This document shows, in pieces, positions 45,148 to 56,218 of a DNA stretch of 64,000 nt (position 1 is the stretch's first letter; each line of letters opens with the position of its first letter). The stretch is from Vicia villosa (taxonomy: Eukaryota > Streptophyta > Magnoliopsida > Fabales > Fabaceae), in NCBI RefSeq assembly GCF_029867415.1, contig NC_081186.1, positions 14,888,930 through 14,952,929 on the forward strand, in the 5' to 3' direction. A program made the translations under genes and the position numbers. The notes under the pieces were generated by a model. That model was not told the DNA's origin. It did not search any database and worked only from the letters and a program-made list of their open reading frames with translations.

Positions 45148-46534
45148 ATGATAGAAATTAATGGGAACCTGAAGTTACTGATTAAAATATTGAATATTAA
45201 CGGGAACATGAAATTACTGATCAAATTATTGAATATTAACGGGAACCTGAAGTTACTGATTAAAATATTGAATATTAACGAGAACATGAAATTACTTATC
45301 AAATTAGTGAATATTAACGGGAACATTAAAATATTGAATGTTAACGAGAACATGAAATTACTGAACAAAATATTGAATATTAACAGAACATAATATTACT
45401 GATCACAATATTGATTATTAACGGGAACCTAAAGTTATTGATTAAAATATTGAATATTAACGAGAAGATGAAATTACTGGTCAAAATATTAAATACTAAC
45501 GAGAACATGAAGTTACTGACCAAAATATTGAATACTAACGCGAACATGAAGTTACTAATCACAATATTGAATATTAACGGAAACATGGAGTTACTAATCA
45601 CAATATTGAATATTAACAGAAACATGAAGTTACCGATCACAATATTGAATATTAACGGGAACCTGGAGTTACTGATTAAAATATTGAATATTAACGGGAA
45701 CATGAAGTTACTGATCAAAATAGTGAATATTAACAAGAATATGAAATTATTGATCACCATATTGAATATTAACGGGAACCTGAAGTTAGTGATTAAAATA
45801 TTGAATATTAACGAGAACATAAAATTAGTAATCAAAATATTGAATATTAACGGGAACATGAAGTTACTGATCACAATATTGAATATTAACGGGAACTTGA
45901 AGTTATTGATTAAAATATTAAATATTAGTGGGAACATGAAGTTACTAATCACAATATTGAATATTAATGGGAACTTGGAGTTACTGATTAAAATATTGAA
46001 TATTAGCGGAAACTTGAAATTACTGATTAAAATAGTGAATATTAACGGGAACATGAAATTACTAATTACCATATTGAATATTAACGGGAACCTGAAGTTA
46101 TTGATTAAAATATTGAATATTAACGGGAACTTGAAGTTACTGATCAAAATAGTGAATATTAACGGGAATATGAAGTTACTGATCACAATATTGAATATTA
46201 ACAGGAACCTGAAGTTACTGATTAAATTATTGAATATTAATAGAAACATGAAGTTACTGATCAAAATAGTGAATATTAACAGGAACATGAAATTACTGAT
46301 CACAATATTGAATATTAACGAGAACTTGAAATTACTGATTAAAATATTGAATACTAACGCGAACATGAAGTTACTTATCACAATATTGAATATTAACGGG
46401 AACATGAAATTACTGATCACAATATTGAATATTAACGGGAACCTGGAGTTACCGATTAAAATATTGAATATTAACGGGAACATGAAGTTACTAATCAAAA
46501 TAGTGAATATTAACGGAAACATGAAGTTACAAAA
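45148..46534. repeat. 39-bp minisatellite, about 35 copies
   Basis: Unit AATATTAACGGGAACMTGAA followed by GTTACTGATYAAAATATTG, 39 bp, thus a multiple of three. Substitutions are spread through the array, and only a few copies (near 45320 and 45390) are shortened. The + strand is open over 377 codons with a 13-residue repeat (INGNLKLLIKILN) and the - strand over 380 codons. There is no start context or family match that supports a gene; a non-coding satellite is most likely. Confidence 0.92.
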
Positions 46535-46710
46535 GGCTATTTAGACACAATTTAATTTTGGTGGTTTCAAATTTGTTCTTTGATTTTTTCTAGACACAAT
46601 TTAATGTTATATTTTTTTTAATTTTTTTTCAAAAAAAAAATGTTAATTACTTTTAATATACATTTTTTCTTATTAAAAATATACATGTGAAACAAATGCA
46701 CGTTCCATAC

Positions 46711-46737
46711 CGTGCGAACGCACGAGTTTATTAATAG
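46711..46737 (+). other. candidate Helitron 3' terminus
   Basis: CGTGCGAACGCACG is a perfect 6-bp stem with two-base loop followed by AGTTTATTAATAG. Plant Helitrons often end with a GTGCG...CGCAC hairpin 10-12 bases before CTAG/CTRR; here the terminal C is not present. Minisatellites are frequent inside Helitrons. A 5' end could be TCATATATATTTC at about 45018. Confidence 0.3.
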
Positions 46738-46871
46738 TTTTATATTATGGTGATTCACTTAATTGGACCTTAATTAAGAGGTTAATCATATCAGAATTAA
46801 TTCCATCCAATACAATTAACCATAATTAATATCAATTAATCAAAAAATAAAATAAAATAAGAAGAGGCTTA

Positions 46872-47185
46872 GGCTATGTTTGGATATCACGAAATGAACG
46901 GAGCGGAATGAAGCGGAGCGGAGTGGGATGGAGCGGAATGGAATGGAGCGGAACGAATGTACCATTCCATTGTTTGGAAATTTTAGGACGCATTAAGACA
47001 AATTGTTCATTCCTCCCAAATCGGAGGGGAAGGAATATGGTGGTAAGTGATGGAATGGAATGGAATCTATACCACTCCTTTCCGCTCCGCTCCATCCGTT
47101 TTTAAATTATCCAAACAACGGAATATCATTTTATTCAATTCCATTCCGCTCCGCTCCATCCGATTCCATCAATCCAAACAAAGCC
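46872..47185. mobile_element. PIF/Harbinger-type (Tourist-like) MITE
   Basis: 314 bp with terminal inverted repeats GGCTATGTTTGGAT and ATCCAAACAAAGCC and the target-site duplication TTA (46869-46871, 47186-47188). The inner arms are built of GGAGCGGAATG-like words and their complement (CATTCCGCTCC), so most of the element can fold on itself. No transposase. Confidence 0.85.
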
Positions 47186-50003
47186 TTAGGGTTATTATCT
47201 GTGCGACACACCAGCTTTCCAATGAAGCTTCTTTTTCTTCCCCTGGCTCAGACGATCGGCGCGCGGCGGGCTCCATCTCTTCCGATCGAACTCATCGACA
47301 CAGCCGCGAGAGATTTCCCCTCAGCCTCACATCTCGTCTCTTTTCTCCGACGAAACTCTCAATCTCTCTCGACTCAAACATTCGCCGCGGAGGCTGGAGG
47401 AATCAACCTTCTCCGACGAAGACTCGGCCTACGTTGCCGTGAAACCAAGGACGAAGCAATGCTTCACTTCTGCGGCCTTTTTCTGATTTGTTTCCGTTGT
47501 AGCAATTCCTAATGCGGATGATGCTACGTTATTGTTGCTGTGTACAACGATGAGGATGAACGAAGCATTGATGTGTGAGGTTGAGGCTGCTGAAGTTAGG
47601 AAGCGGATTGAAGTGTGAAGATGGAAAGTAATTGCATCTTTTATGATTGAAACGATGACGAAGATGATGATGATTCAAAGTTACCGATGATCTCGCGGTG
47701 AGTTTTCTTGTTACAACCTTTTTCTTGATATACTTTCCTGTGAATCTCTTCTTTTTTCCGTTGAACTTTGTTGCCTTCTTGTTGTTGAAGGTTGCTGAAG
47801 ATCGTTGTCGCTTGCAGTGAAGAGGATGTGAGGATTGATGAGGCATACGATTTGCAATGGAGTGAGGATTTTCCTTGGAGAATTCTGATATCAGGTTGTG
47901 AATATTGCAGAGACTTGAATGGAGATTATTTTTTGGTTTTCTTCTGCAGATTCGTTAAGATTTTCTTGTTGGTGATTGAATCAAGAGATTTTTCTTGCAG
48001 GATTTTGGAAGATGAATGAAGTGTTTGAAGATAAGTTTGAGGAATGGTGAAGACCGGATTTAATGAATTCTCAAGAGTGAAGAGGAAGAGAGAAAGAAGA
48101 AGTTGTTAAATTGTGGAGAATGAAGGTCAAGGAGATTGAAGAGAGTATGGTGAGGTTGTGGATTGAAGAAGTGATGGAAGAAGGTGAAGGAGATTGAAGT
48201 TGAAGAAGATGGATTGTGAGAGAGTGAAGGAAGAGAATTGAAGAATGTGGAGAAAGAGATCGAAAGATAAAAATTCAAGAAGTTGGTTCCGGTTCAGTTT
48301 TTTGAAGAGATCGAAAGATAAAAATTCAAGAAGTTTGTTCCGGTTCAGTTTTTTGAGGTGAGTTTCTCTTTTTCAGATTTCTGTTAAATTTCTCCTCTCC
48401 CTGATTTTTTCTGTTATGCTGTTGTGTGTTAGTTAGTTATACTGAATGATGTTAGGTTAGTTATAGATTGTTATGATTCTTTTTTTGGTTCTAGGTACAG
48501 TTACATGTTAGTTAGACGTTAGAAGGTTTTGGAGGTTAATTTGACAGTTAGGATTGGTCACTGTTAGTTTTGATTAGGTGCACCTAACTGGTTTTCCTCT
48601 TTGTATTTACTGATGCGGTTCTTTTCTTTGCAGAATTTTGGTTTTCTGTTAGTTGGCTATTGTTAGGACAGTTGGGAAATTTGAATGTGGTAAGTGATGT
48701 GTAACTCATGGGTGAATTTGTTGATGAAAACTGCTGGGCTGAATTGATTATTGTTTGAACTATTTTCATGGATGCAGGTATGGTTGGTTTGGCATGAGAA
48801 TGAACATGAGTTTTGCATGATGGAATGAAGATGAAATCTGGAGGAAAAATAGGATCTTGGCATAATTTAGTTTTTTGTTTTGGCATGCTTGGAGAAGAAG
48901 ATGACTAGTTTAGGAATTAGGGCCCTTGGTAGACTTTGTATAAGTTTGTATGGATTGTAATGAAGTGTAATGGATGATGGATTTTTGTAATGACAATTGA
49001 ATTTGTAGCGGGACATAGCTTGTAACAGACTATCTTTCCCTTTTTTATGAATGGGATTGAATTAACGGGATGAACGGAATTGATGTAATGCGATCTTATT
49101 CGGATGATAGGTTGGTATGTAATTCTTCTCTTTTTCTTGTATGTGTAATCATCTTTTTTTTTTTTGATGTAGTGATTTTTGGATGTGGAAATTTGTAATG
49201 AACTTTTGTCTTTTGGTATGGAGACTAGCTTTGTAATATGTCTTGTGCTTGCATCTTGAATTCCAAACAATCACCATGAATGAATCTTTACACATGCATA
49301 TTTGAAATGACTTTTGGTGTCATGGAGAAATCGTGTTTGAGAACCTTGATTGTGCCACTTGAGAATTATTCTGCCTTTTCTCTTTTAATCTCTCAAGAAC
49401 AAACGACTTCGTAACTTGCAATAGTGGTAATGGACATAAACCAAATACTTGCACCGAATTTGTGAATAAGATTAAAGTAACTCTCCTTAATATGAAAACC
49501 ATAGCCATATGCCTTGTGATCTAAACAATAAGCCGTTTCTTTGAATTGATGAAAGACGACTTCCATAAAATTTCCTTACACAATGGGATAATCCTTGATA
49601 TAAAACCATGAAGAAGTTTATACATCCTCTTGCAACCCTTGAGTTAACAAGAAGAAAGCCATATGATCCTTGAGTCAACCCTAGTTCGCGTTAACCTCAG
49701 TTGATATTTTGGTTGATGCACACCTTGTAATTTGATGAAGAAAGAATCAATGAACCAAACCTCAGCTTCCAACTATGACGAATGAGGAAATAACTTGAGT
49801 CAGCCTTTGAATGAAGGTGAGAGCCTCAAAGCATTAGGGGAACCCTAGATATTTCCAGATCCTTAATCCCAGTGCCAAATTTATTGATTTAAATGAATGT
49901 ATGATATGCTAGATGACCTAATAGAGGTATGCAAGTGAAATGAGAAGCATGGGCCGGATAAAAAGAAAGGGTAGGGACAAATTTGGGGTATGACAACATA
50001 CTT

Positions 50004-50811
50004 CAGCGGGAGAAATCACACGAGGCATCACTATTATGAGAAAAATCATTCTTAATAGAGATAGAGGAGTAAACTATGATGTAAATTGGAATGATGATAA
50101 CCAACTAATTGAGCCTAATGGTGCAAAGTTGACAAGTTACATTGATACACTTGCTCGTATGCACATTCCAATCACTGCTGATAGATGGACTAAAGAAGAG
50201 TTGGATTCCGGTAAAGATAGAATTTGGACTGACATAAAGGTACCATATATGATTGTTGTTATTTTCTTTTTGTTGATGATAATGTGTTTAAATTGCTTAT
50301 AATAACACACTCTATGCGTATGTTTTTTCGTAGATGTCTTTTAACAATGAAGATAACCGAAAAAAGTATTGTCTTCAATTGGCCAGAAAAAGACACCGAG
50401 GGTGGAGAGCTTTTTTAACAAACAAGTATCTTAAGGATAAGCAAGGAAATTTCCTTAAAGCGGAACGTCCAATGAAGTATAGAGTCTTCATTGGACTTGG
50501 AGAATGGGATGATTTTGAAGCAAAACAAGTAGAAGATGAGAAATTCAAGAAAGAGAGTGACATAAATCACCAGAGAGCATCAAAACCCACGTATCCATAC
50601 AAAAAAGGGCGTTTGGGATATGCACGCTTACAGCGAAAAATTGTAAGTATATATAAATGCTACGATCTTATTAATTGTCTCAATATGTTATAATTGATGA
50701 TCTTATTATTTGTGTCAATGCGTAGTTAGACGAGACGAAAAGTGACGAAACATCACTTCCTGTACATTTTTTGTGGAAGGAAGCTCTTGTGGGCAAGGAT
50801 AGAGTCGTTAG
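50004..50811 (+). CDS. CACTA second gene (transposase-24/Ptta-like), later exons, truncated
   Basis: Three open exons can be read: up to 50239, 50334-50642 and 50726-50811, with introns 50240-50333 and 50643-50725 that start GT and end AG and keep phase 0. The protein contains SYIDTLARMHIPITADRW, RIWTDIK, NRKKYCLQLARKRHRGW and KGRLGYARLQRKI, the pattern of the plant En/Spm transposase family (Transposase_24) that follows TNP2 in CACTA elements. No stop is seen in any exon, in contrast to the decayed TNP2. It is interrupted by an Ogre-type LTR at 50812 and its end is not in the window. The exon model is from splice motifs only. Confidence 0.65.
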
Positions 50812-52627
50812 TGTCATACCCCAAATTTGTCCTACCCTTTAACTTCTAACTGGCTTAGGCTTCGCATTCATGTACATACCTCCACTAGGTCATCATCATA
50901 TTGTACATTCATTTAATCAATGGTTGGCATCGGGATTAAGGATCGTGAAAAATTAGGGTGTCTATATTGCCTTGAGGCTCTCACATTCATTCAAAGGCTA
51001 CAAGGTTGTTATCCCTCAAGGTGTACCAAGTTTGAAGGATTAAGGTCTATATCCCCGTGTGTATCAAAAGATTAGAGTTGTTTCATTTGAGCTCATTGGA
51101 CTCCATATCAAGATCGTTCTTACGTGCTTCAACTCTTATATTCTTCAAGGATCCCTCAAGGCACTATTGAAATTGACTTAGATTAATGATTGAAGTTGAA
51201 TGTTCATTAAGGATGTAAGATGGTTCGAGGTTGCAAAGTTAATTCAAGGTGTGCCATTAAAAATTTGAAGGGATTGAAGGCTTGCTAAATGAACCAAAGA
51301 TCTTAACACTTTGTGTACAAATTCTTGGGATTTGTTAACCAGAAGCGTTGGTTCGAGTTTTAGTTGGAATTCAAGAGGTTAAAGTCGGTATCCCAATCAT
51401 CATTCAAATCATTCCAAAAGAAGATTTTGTTTCAAAAATCCTTACAGAAGAGAGTTGAAGTATCAACCCATTCAAATGTCTATCTATAGTCATTACAAAA
51501 TATTAAAAGTACATACAATCCTATCATAGCCCCATCAAAACATGCACCATATTTCAAAAGCAAAGCTGAATCCATGTAACCTCCACCATCCTGTTTTAAA
51601 CAGTCTCTCATTTTAAATACACATATCTCCAAGAAGCCCACCTACTGACAGTTCCATGTTATCCACATTGTAACATCCATACACTTCCATATTATCCATC
51701 AAAATACAAAGGAAAAAACCAACACAAGAAATTCACAGACCTTACATAATTTAGTCCATATCCCATACTATACTTGATTCATGTCACTGACTATTACAAA
51801 AATCCAAATTTCATTATAAAAATCCATTACAATACCTATCCATTTACAAAAGGACTACACTAAACAAAAGTTTACACCATATTTCATCACCAATATAAAG
51901 AAATTACATAAGGAAATCTTGGCTTCATCTTCACCCTCCATGGCAATTCGCGCTTCATCAACAAATCATGATCTTCCAAGCTTTCCCACCTCTTTTGGGA
52001 TCCTTCAATTCCAATACCATGTACTTGATCTTCTCAAAACCATGACCAAACCTGCATAATAAACAAAACCCTCCAGCATTCAGTTTCATATCAACACAGG
52101 TCCATCAATATGCCAACCAAAGTAAACATAAGGCTTAGTGCATCACTAGTTCAACACATGAAAACCTATTGCAGTCCAAACATAAACAGGTTTAAGTCAA
52201 TTTCATTCATACAAACTGTCCACAACCTATCCAACTAACCTATCCTAACAATTCCATACAGTTCCTAACCAACATTCCAAGTGAGTTTTGTCCTAACAAT
52301 CACCTCCCAACAACCTTGAAATCACAACAGAAAAGAAAACCAAATACACACACACTAACACACATACCATTGTTGAAACCACACACTAGAATCAATCCCG
52401 CCATCAAATTCTTACCCGCCATTTTCAAAACCATACCGCCCTGCACCATCATAAATAAACCAGTCCTAACTTCTTATCAATCCATACATATTGCACAGGT
52501 CAAAGTCATGTAATACAAGAAAAAACCAAAACAGTATCATTTCATATCATTTTCAAACCAATTCACTTCTAACATAAAACAGTCTCTACCTCTAACCGTA
52601 CCATAGCATTCGAAATTAACCCTCAAC
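50812..52627 (+). mobile_element. Ogre-type LTR, 5' part (+ strand)
   Basis: It starts TGTCATACCCCAAATTTGTC, like the LTR start on the opposite strand at 49998, and interrupts the CACTA gene (target site probably GTTAG, 50807-50811). It is itself interrupted at 52628 by the chromovirus; the rest is outside the window. No coding region is visible. Confidence 0.7.
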
Positions 52628-55189
52628 TGTAACGCCCGGAAAAATAGTTATTTGCTTAATTTAGATATTTGTGATGTTTTCTGAAATTTTTGCGTTTTGG
52701 GACGATTTAGTCGGTATTAGTTCGGGATAGCGGATCGACATTTAATCGATAATTTTAATATTTTTAGTATTAGAAATATTAATGAGTTAATATTTAGCGT
52801 TTTGGGAATTTTCTGAGTAATTAAGTTTAGACCGGAAATATGAGACACTGTGTAATAAGTCGGTATATTAAAATAATCGAATTTTATTTTAATTGAGTTT
52901 TAGTGGAAGTATTATTTTTATATTAAGTGTGGAAATAATATTGGGCTTAATTAATGACATCTTTAGGTATTAAGGGGGTATATTTTATTAGGCCCATTTG
53001 GGTATTAATAATTAAAATAGTTTATTTTTTTAAAAATAAAAGTAGAAGAGAGGTAGAGAGAAGTAGTGGTATCAGTAAAAGAAAACAAAGAGCAATCCGA
53101 GGGAGAGAAAGTAAAGAGGGGTTAGGGTTTGAAGAGGAGACCCAAAGTGTTGCTCTAAAGTGCATTTTTTCTCCAATTTTCAATTGAATCTTCTTAGAGC
53201 TGCACTCAATCCAAGGTAAGGGGGGATTCTTTCTACCTAAATGGGAATTTGATGCATTTTATGTGGGTTTAGGGTATAGATTATCATTGGGTTGTTAAAT
53301 TTTATTTGCTGTCATTGTTTGAAAATATTGCTGTTCATATAAAAATGGAATTGAAATTGGATTTGACCAATAGATTATCACTTTTGCGTTTTATACTATG
53401 TGTTGTCTCTGTTCACTTTGTTTTCTAATTCACCCATATGCCATATACCATTTCTAAGTTTTCATGCTATCATTTAAAATATATATACTGATCTAATGCA
53501 ATTAGGATTGAAACCATAAAAATGAGATAGCATATAATGGAAATACAACATGCTGAATTTGTTTCTTTTCTGTCCGTATATTGACTTGTTATGTTGTTTG
53601 CTTCTAGTTCTCATATGGACATTGTTCTATTCATGTTCCATGCTGTGCATAAAGGTTTTATATAATGACATATTAAAATTGGATATGAACTTAAATTATG
53701 AGAGGAAAAATATTAGAAACATAGAATGTTAGAAATTGAAAAATAAAAAAATAAAATAAAATGAATAGAAATATAAATGAATTGAAATTAATATAATATA
53801 ATTATTAATTGGTTGATTTAATTAATAGTAGAATTAATCTAAATAAGTCTAGTTGGTTAGAAAATACTTAGACTTAGATTAATTATTCGGTTTATCGGTA
53901 AATTGCGATATCTTGAGAATTTGACCGTAAATGTGTTTTGGTTGAACATTTACGTTGAGAATAATATATTGAGATGTCAATGATGTTGTTTTGATAATTA
54001 AAGTTATCTCTAATTGAGTTAGATGTTAATTTGGAAGTTGTTTTAGCTTATTTAATATATTGGCATATTGTGATTATTTTGCGAATTGGTCGCAATTTGT
54101 GATTTTGTTTTGGATGCTTCTGTTGCGATTAATGTTGTGATTTCCAATATGATTATTTTGTGCATTCTTATGTGAATAGCCTCATAGTGTGAATTATAGC
54201 AAATTTTGATATTATGTATATAACGCTATGAATTGATAAGTTGTGTTGTGAGCCTTTGGCTAAAGTGGAACGGTGTGATGTTGATATGTGATCGTGGTTG
54301 TGTTGTTGATATGTCGTTGTTTCGTTGTCGAATTGTGGTCGTTGTATATTTCCGCATAGCATAGCATAACATAAAGTTGAACGGTGTGATGTTGATATGT
54401 GACCGTGTTGAAGGCTTTGCCTTATGCCTCGGAATTACTGGCAATGTTCTAAGTTGGGAGTTTTACTCCAATGGTACCACATGCATATGCATAGTTGAGT
54501 TGCATTCGAGTTGTTGTTGGTCGAAGTTGTTGTCTATGCATTGTGATGCTTATGTGTTGATTTGTTGAAGATGCCGATGTGTTGATATCAAGACTATTCT
54601 TTGATGATGTTCTTTGTGTTGTTTATGTTGATGTTGTGTGAAACGGTGATTCATTTATATTCCTTACCTAATATATGATTTATCATAATCCTATTTATAT
54701 AGTTTGATATCTCACCCTTTCTGTTTGAATGTTGCCTCCACGTGGGTAACGTGCAGGTAATCCAGATGAGTAGCTGTTTCTGCTTATAGTCGAGTTTTGG
54801 GTGTCATTGCTCTGATACGTAGCACTCGGGGGGAAATGAACACTTGCTTGATGTTGTTATTTGCTTATTGAACCTTATGATGTATTTGAGGATTTGTTTG
54901 TATTGTTTCTTTTTATGATTCAAAAGATGTTATGTCTTAATTGTTGAATCATTGTGAATCTGTTGCATGTTGAACCTAAGTTTGGGTTATGCTTTGAATA
55001 CTATGTTATTCAAAAGTAGAGGTATATGTTATGAGTTTTGTTCACTCCAATCCTGATAGTGTTATGTATTAGTTTAAAAAGCATGACAGGTTTATGTTTA
55101 TGTTGAATGTGTGACATCCTGATTTTGTTGAGAATTTTTATACTCTGATTTTTCCGCATAAATGTTTGGGGTAGATTTGGGGTGTTACA
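52628..55189 (+). repeat. first LTR of the chromovirus
   Basis: 2562 bp, TGTAACGCCCGG...GGGGTGTTACA. It differs from 59682-62244 by three substitutions and a one-base indel by eye. Confidence 0.95.
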
Positions 55190-55193
55190 TTAG

Positions 55194-55205
55194 TGGTATC
55201 AGAGC
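55194..55205 (+). promoter_or_regulatory. primer-binding site, unit 1
   Basis: TGGTATCAGAGC, complementary to initiator tRNA-Met, four bases after the LTR. Confidence 0.93.
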
Positions 55206-55300
55206 AGGTCGGTCTTGTCCGGCCAAGTGTCGAGTCGTAGTGTAGTCTAACAATCGTGTATTGTTGTCTGTGCTGATTGCTTTTGTGTTGTAGTGACGCT

Positions 55301-56218
55301 ATGGCTGGGAGGAATGATGCTGCGATAGCTGCTGCTTTGGAAGCGATGGCTCAGGCTATGCAGAACCAACCGAATGCTGACGAGAATGCTGGATCTCGTA
55401 GTTTGGCGACTTTCCAAAGGGAGAATCCGCCGGTGTTCAAGGGTACGCATGACCCTGATGGTGCTCTTGATTGGTTGAAGGAGCTCGAGCGAATCTTCCG
55501 TGTTATGGATTGCACTCCTGCTCAGAAGGTCAGATATGGAACTCATATGCTGGCTAAGGAAGCTGATGATTGGTGGTTGGAGACACTTGCTAGGTTGGAG
55601 TTTTCAGGTGAGGAAGTCACTTGGAATGTGTTCCGTAGGGAATTTCTGAGGAAGTACTATCCTGAAGATGTTCGGGGTAAGAAAGAGATAGAATTCCTAG
55701 AGTTGACGCAAGGGAACAAGTCTGTGACCGAGTATGCTGCCAAGTTCACTGAGTTGATTAAGTTCTATCCTCACTTTGATGGCGAAGGTGCTGAATTTTC
55801 TAAGTGCATCAAGTTTCAGAATGGGTTACGCTCGGATATCAAGAAGGCTGTTGGGTACCAAAAGATCCGTTTGTTTTCTGATTTGGTTGACAGTTGTAGG
55901 ATCTTTGAGGAAGATAGTAATGCTCATCACAAGATGGTTAGTGATAGAAGGGGCAAGAATCAACAAAGCCGTGGGAAACCGTATGATGCTGGTAAAGGGA
56001 AACAAAGAGTTACTCATGGTCAGAGGTCTAGTGGGGGAGATGCTCCTGCTAGGATTGTATGTTTCAAATGTGGTCAACCTGGTCATAAGAGCAATGCTTG
56101 TACTGCTGATGCGAGGAAGTGTTTCAGATGTGGTAAGATGGAACATGCAATGTCTGATTGCAAGCATAAGGACATGGTATGTTTCACGTGTGGCGAAGAG
56201 GGACACATTGGTAGCTAG
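55301..56218 (+). CDS. gag: chromovirus gag, unit 1
   Basis: 305 codons from ATG at 55301 (MAGRNDAAIAAALEAM). gag core: FKGTHDPDGALDWLKELERI, ADDWWLETLARL, FLRKYYPEDVRGKKEIEFL and KSVTEYAAKFTEL, as in Tekay-type elements. A basic linker follows, then three zinc knuckles: CFKCGQPGHKSNAC, CFRCGKMEHAMSDC (usual Gly before His replaced) and a third, CFTCGEEGHIGS, that is cut by TAG at 56216-56218. The same frame goes on with the last cysteine and pol, so gag-pol is one frame with a nonsense codon in the knuckle. The identical stop is in unit 2. Confidence 0.9.
   Translation: MAGRNDAAIAAALEAMAQAMQNQPNADENAGSRSLATFQRENPPVFKGTHDPDGALDWLKELERIFRVMDCTPAQKVRYGTHMLAKEADDWWLETLARLEFSGEEVTWNVFRREFLRKYYPEDVRGKKEIEFLELTQGNKSVTEYAAKFTELIKFYPHFDGEGAEFSKCIKFQNGLRSDIKKAVGYQKIRLFSDLVDSCRIFEEDSNAHHKMVSDRRGKNQQSRGKPYDAGKGKQRVTHGQRSSGGDAPARIVCFKCGQPGHKSNACTADARKCFRCGKMEHAMSDCKHKDMVCFTCGEEGHIGS

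Larger units (their letters stand above)
44244..49998 (-). mobile_element. Ogre-type solo LTR, main segment (with later insertions)
   Basis: The right end reads on the - strand TGTTGTCATACCCCAAATTT, like the starts of the other Ogre LTRs. At 44244-44570 the text resembles 2990-3380 of the left LTR (GGGGGTGA, TTGGGCTC/GAGCCCAA). It holds a 67-bp duplication, a 39-bp minisatellite and a MITE, listed separately. The stretch 47189-49990 has no recognisable gene; short frames such as 47060-47512 lack any family signature, and the GA-rich part at about 47600-48350 resembles 4090-4640 of the left LTR. No PBS or internal domains follow, so it is a solo LTR. Confidence 0.7.

Noticed and set aside
45380..46544. 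Two long ORFs (377 codons + strand, 380 codons - strand) as repeat proteins
   Set aside because: They are made by the 39-bp minisatellite whose unit length is divisible by three; open on both strands and without start context or family match.
47060..47512. Possible host gene exon (150 codons, GC-rich, Arg/Ser-rich)
   Set aside because: No recognised domain, lies inside the Ogre-type LTR segment, overlapping open frames in two phases; untranslated LTR leader is more likely.
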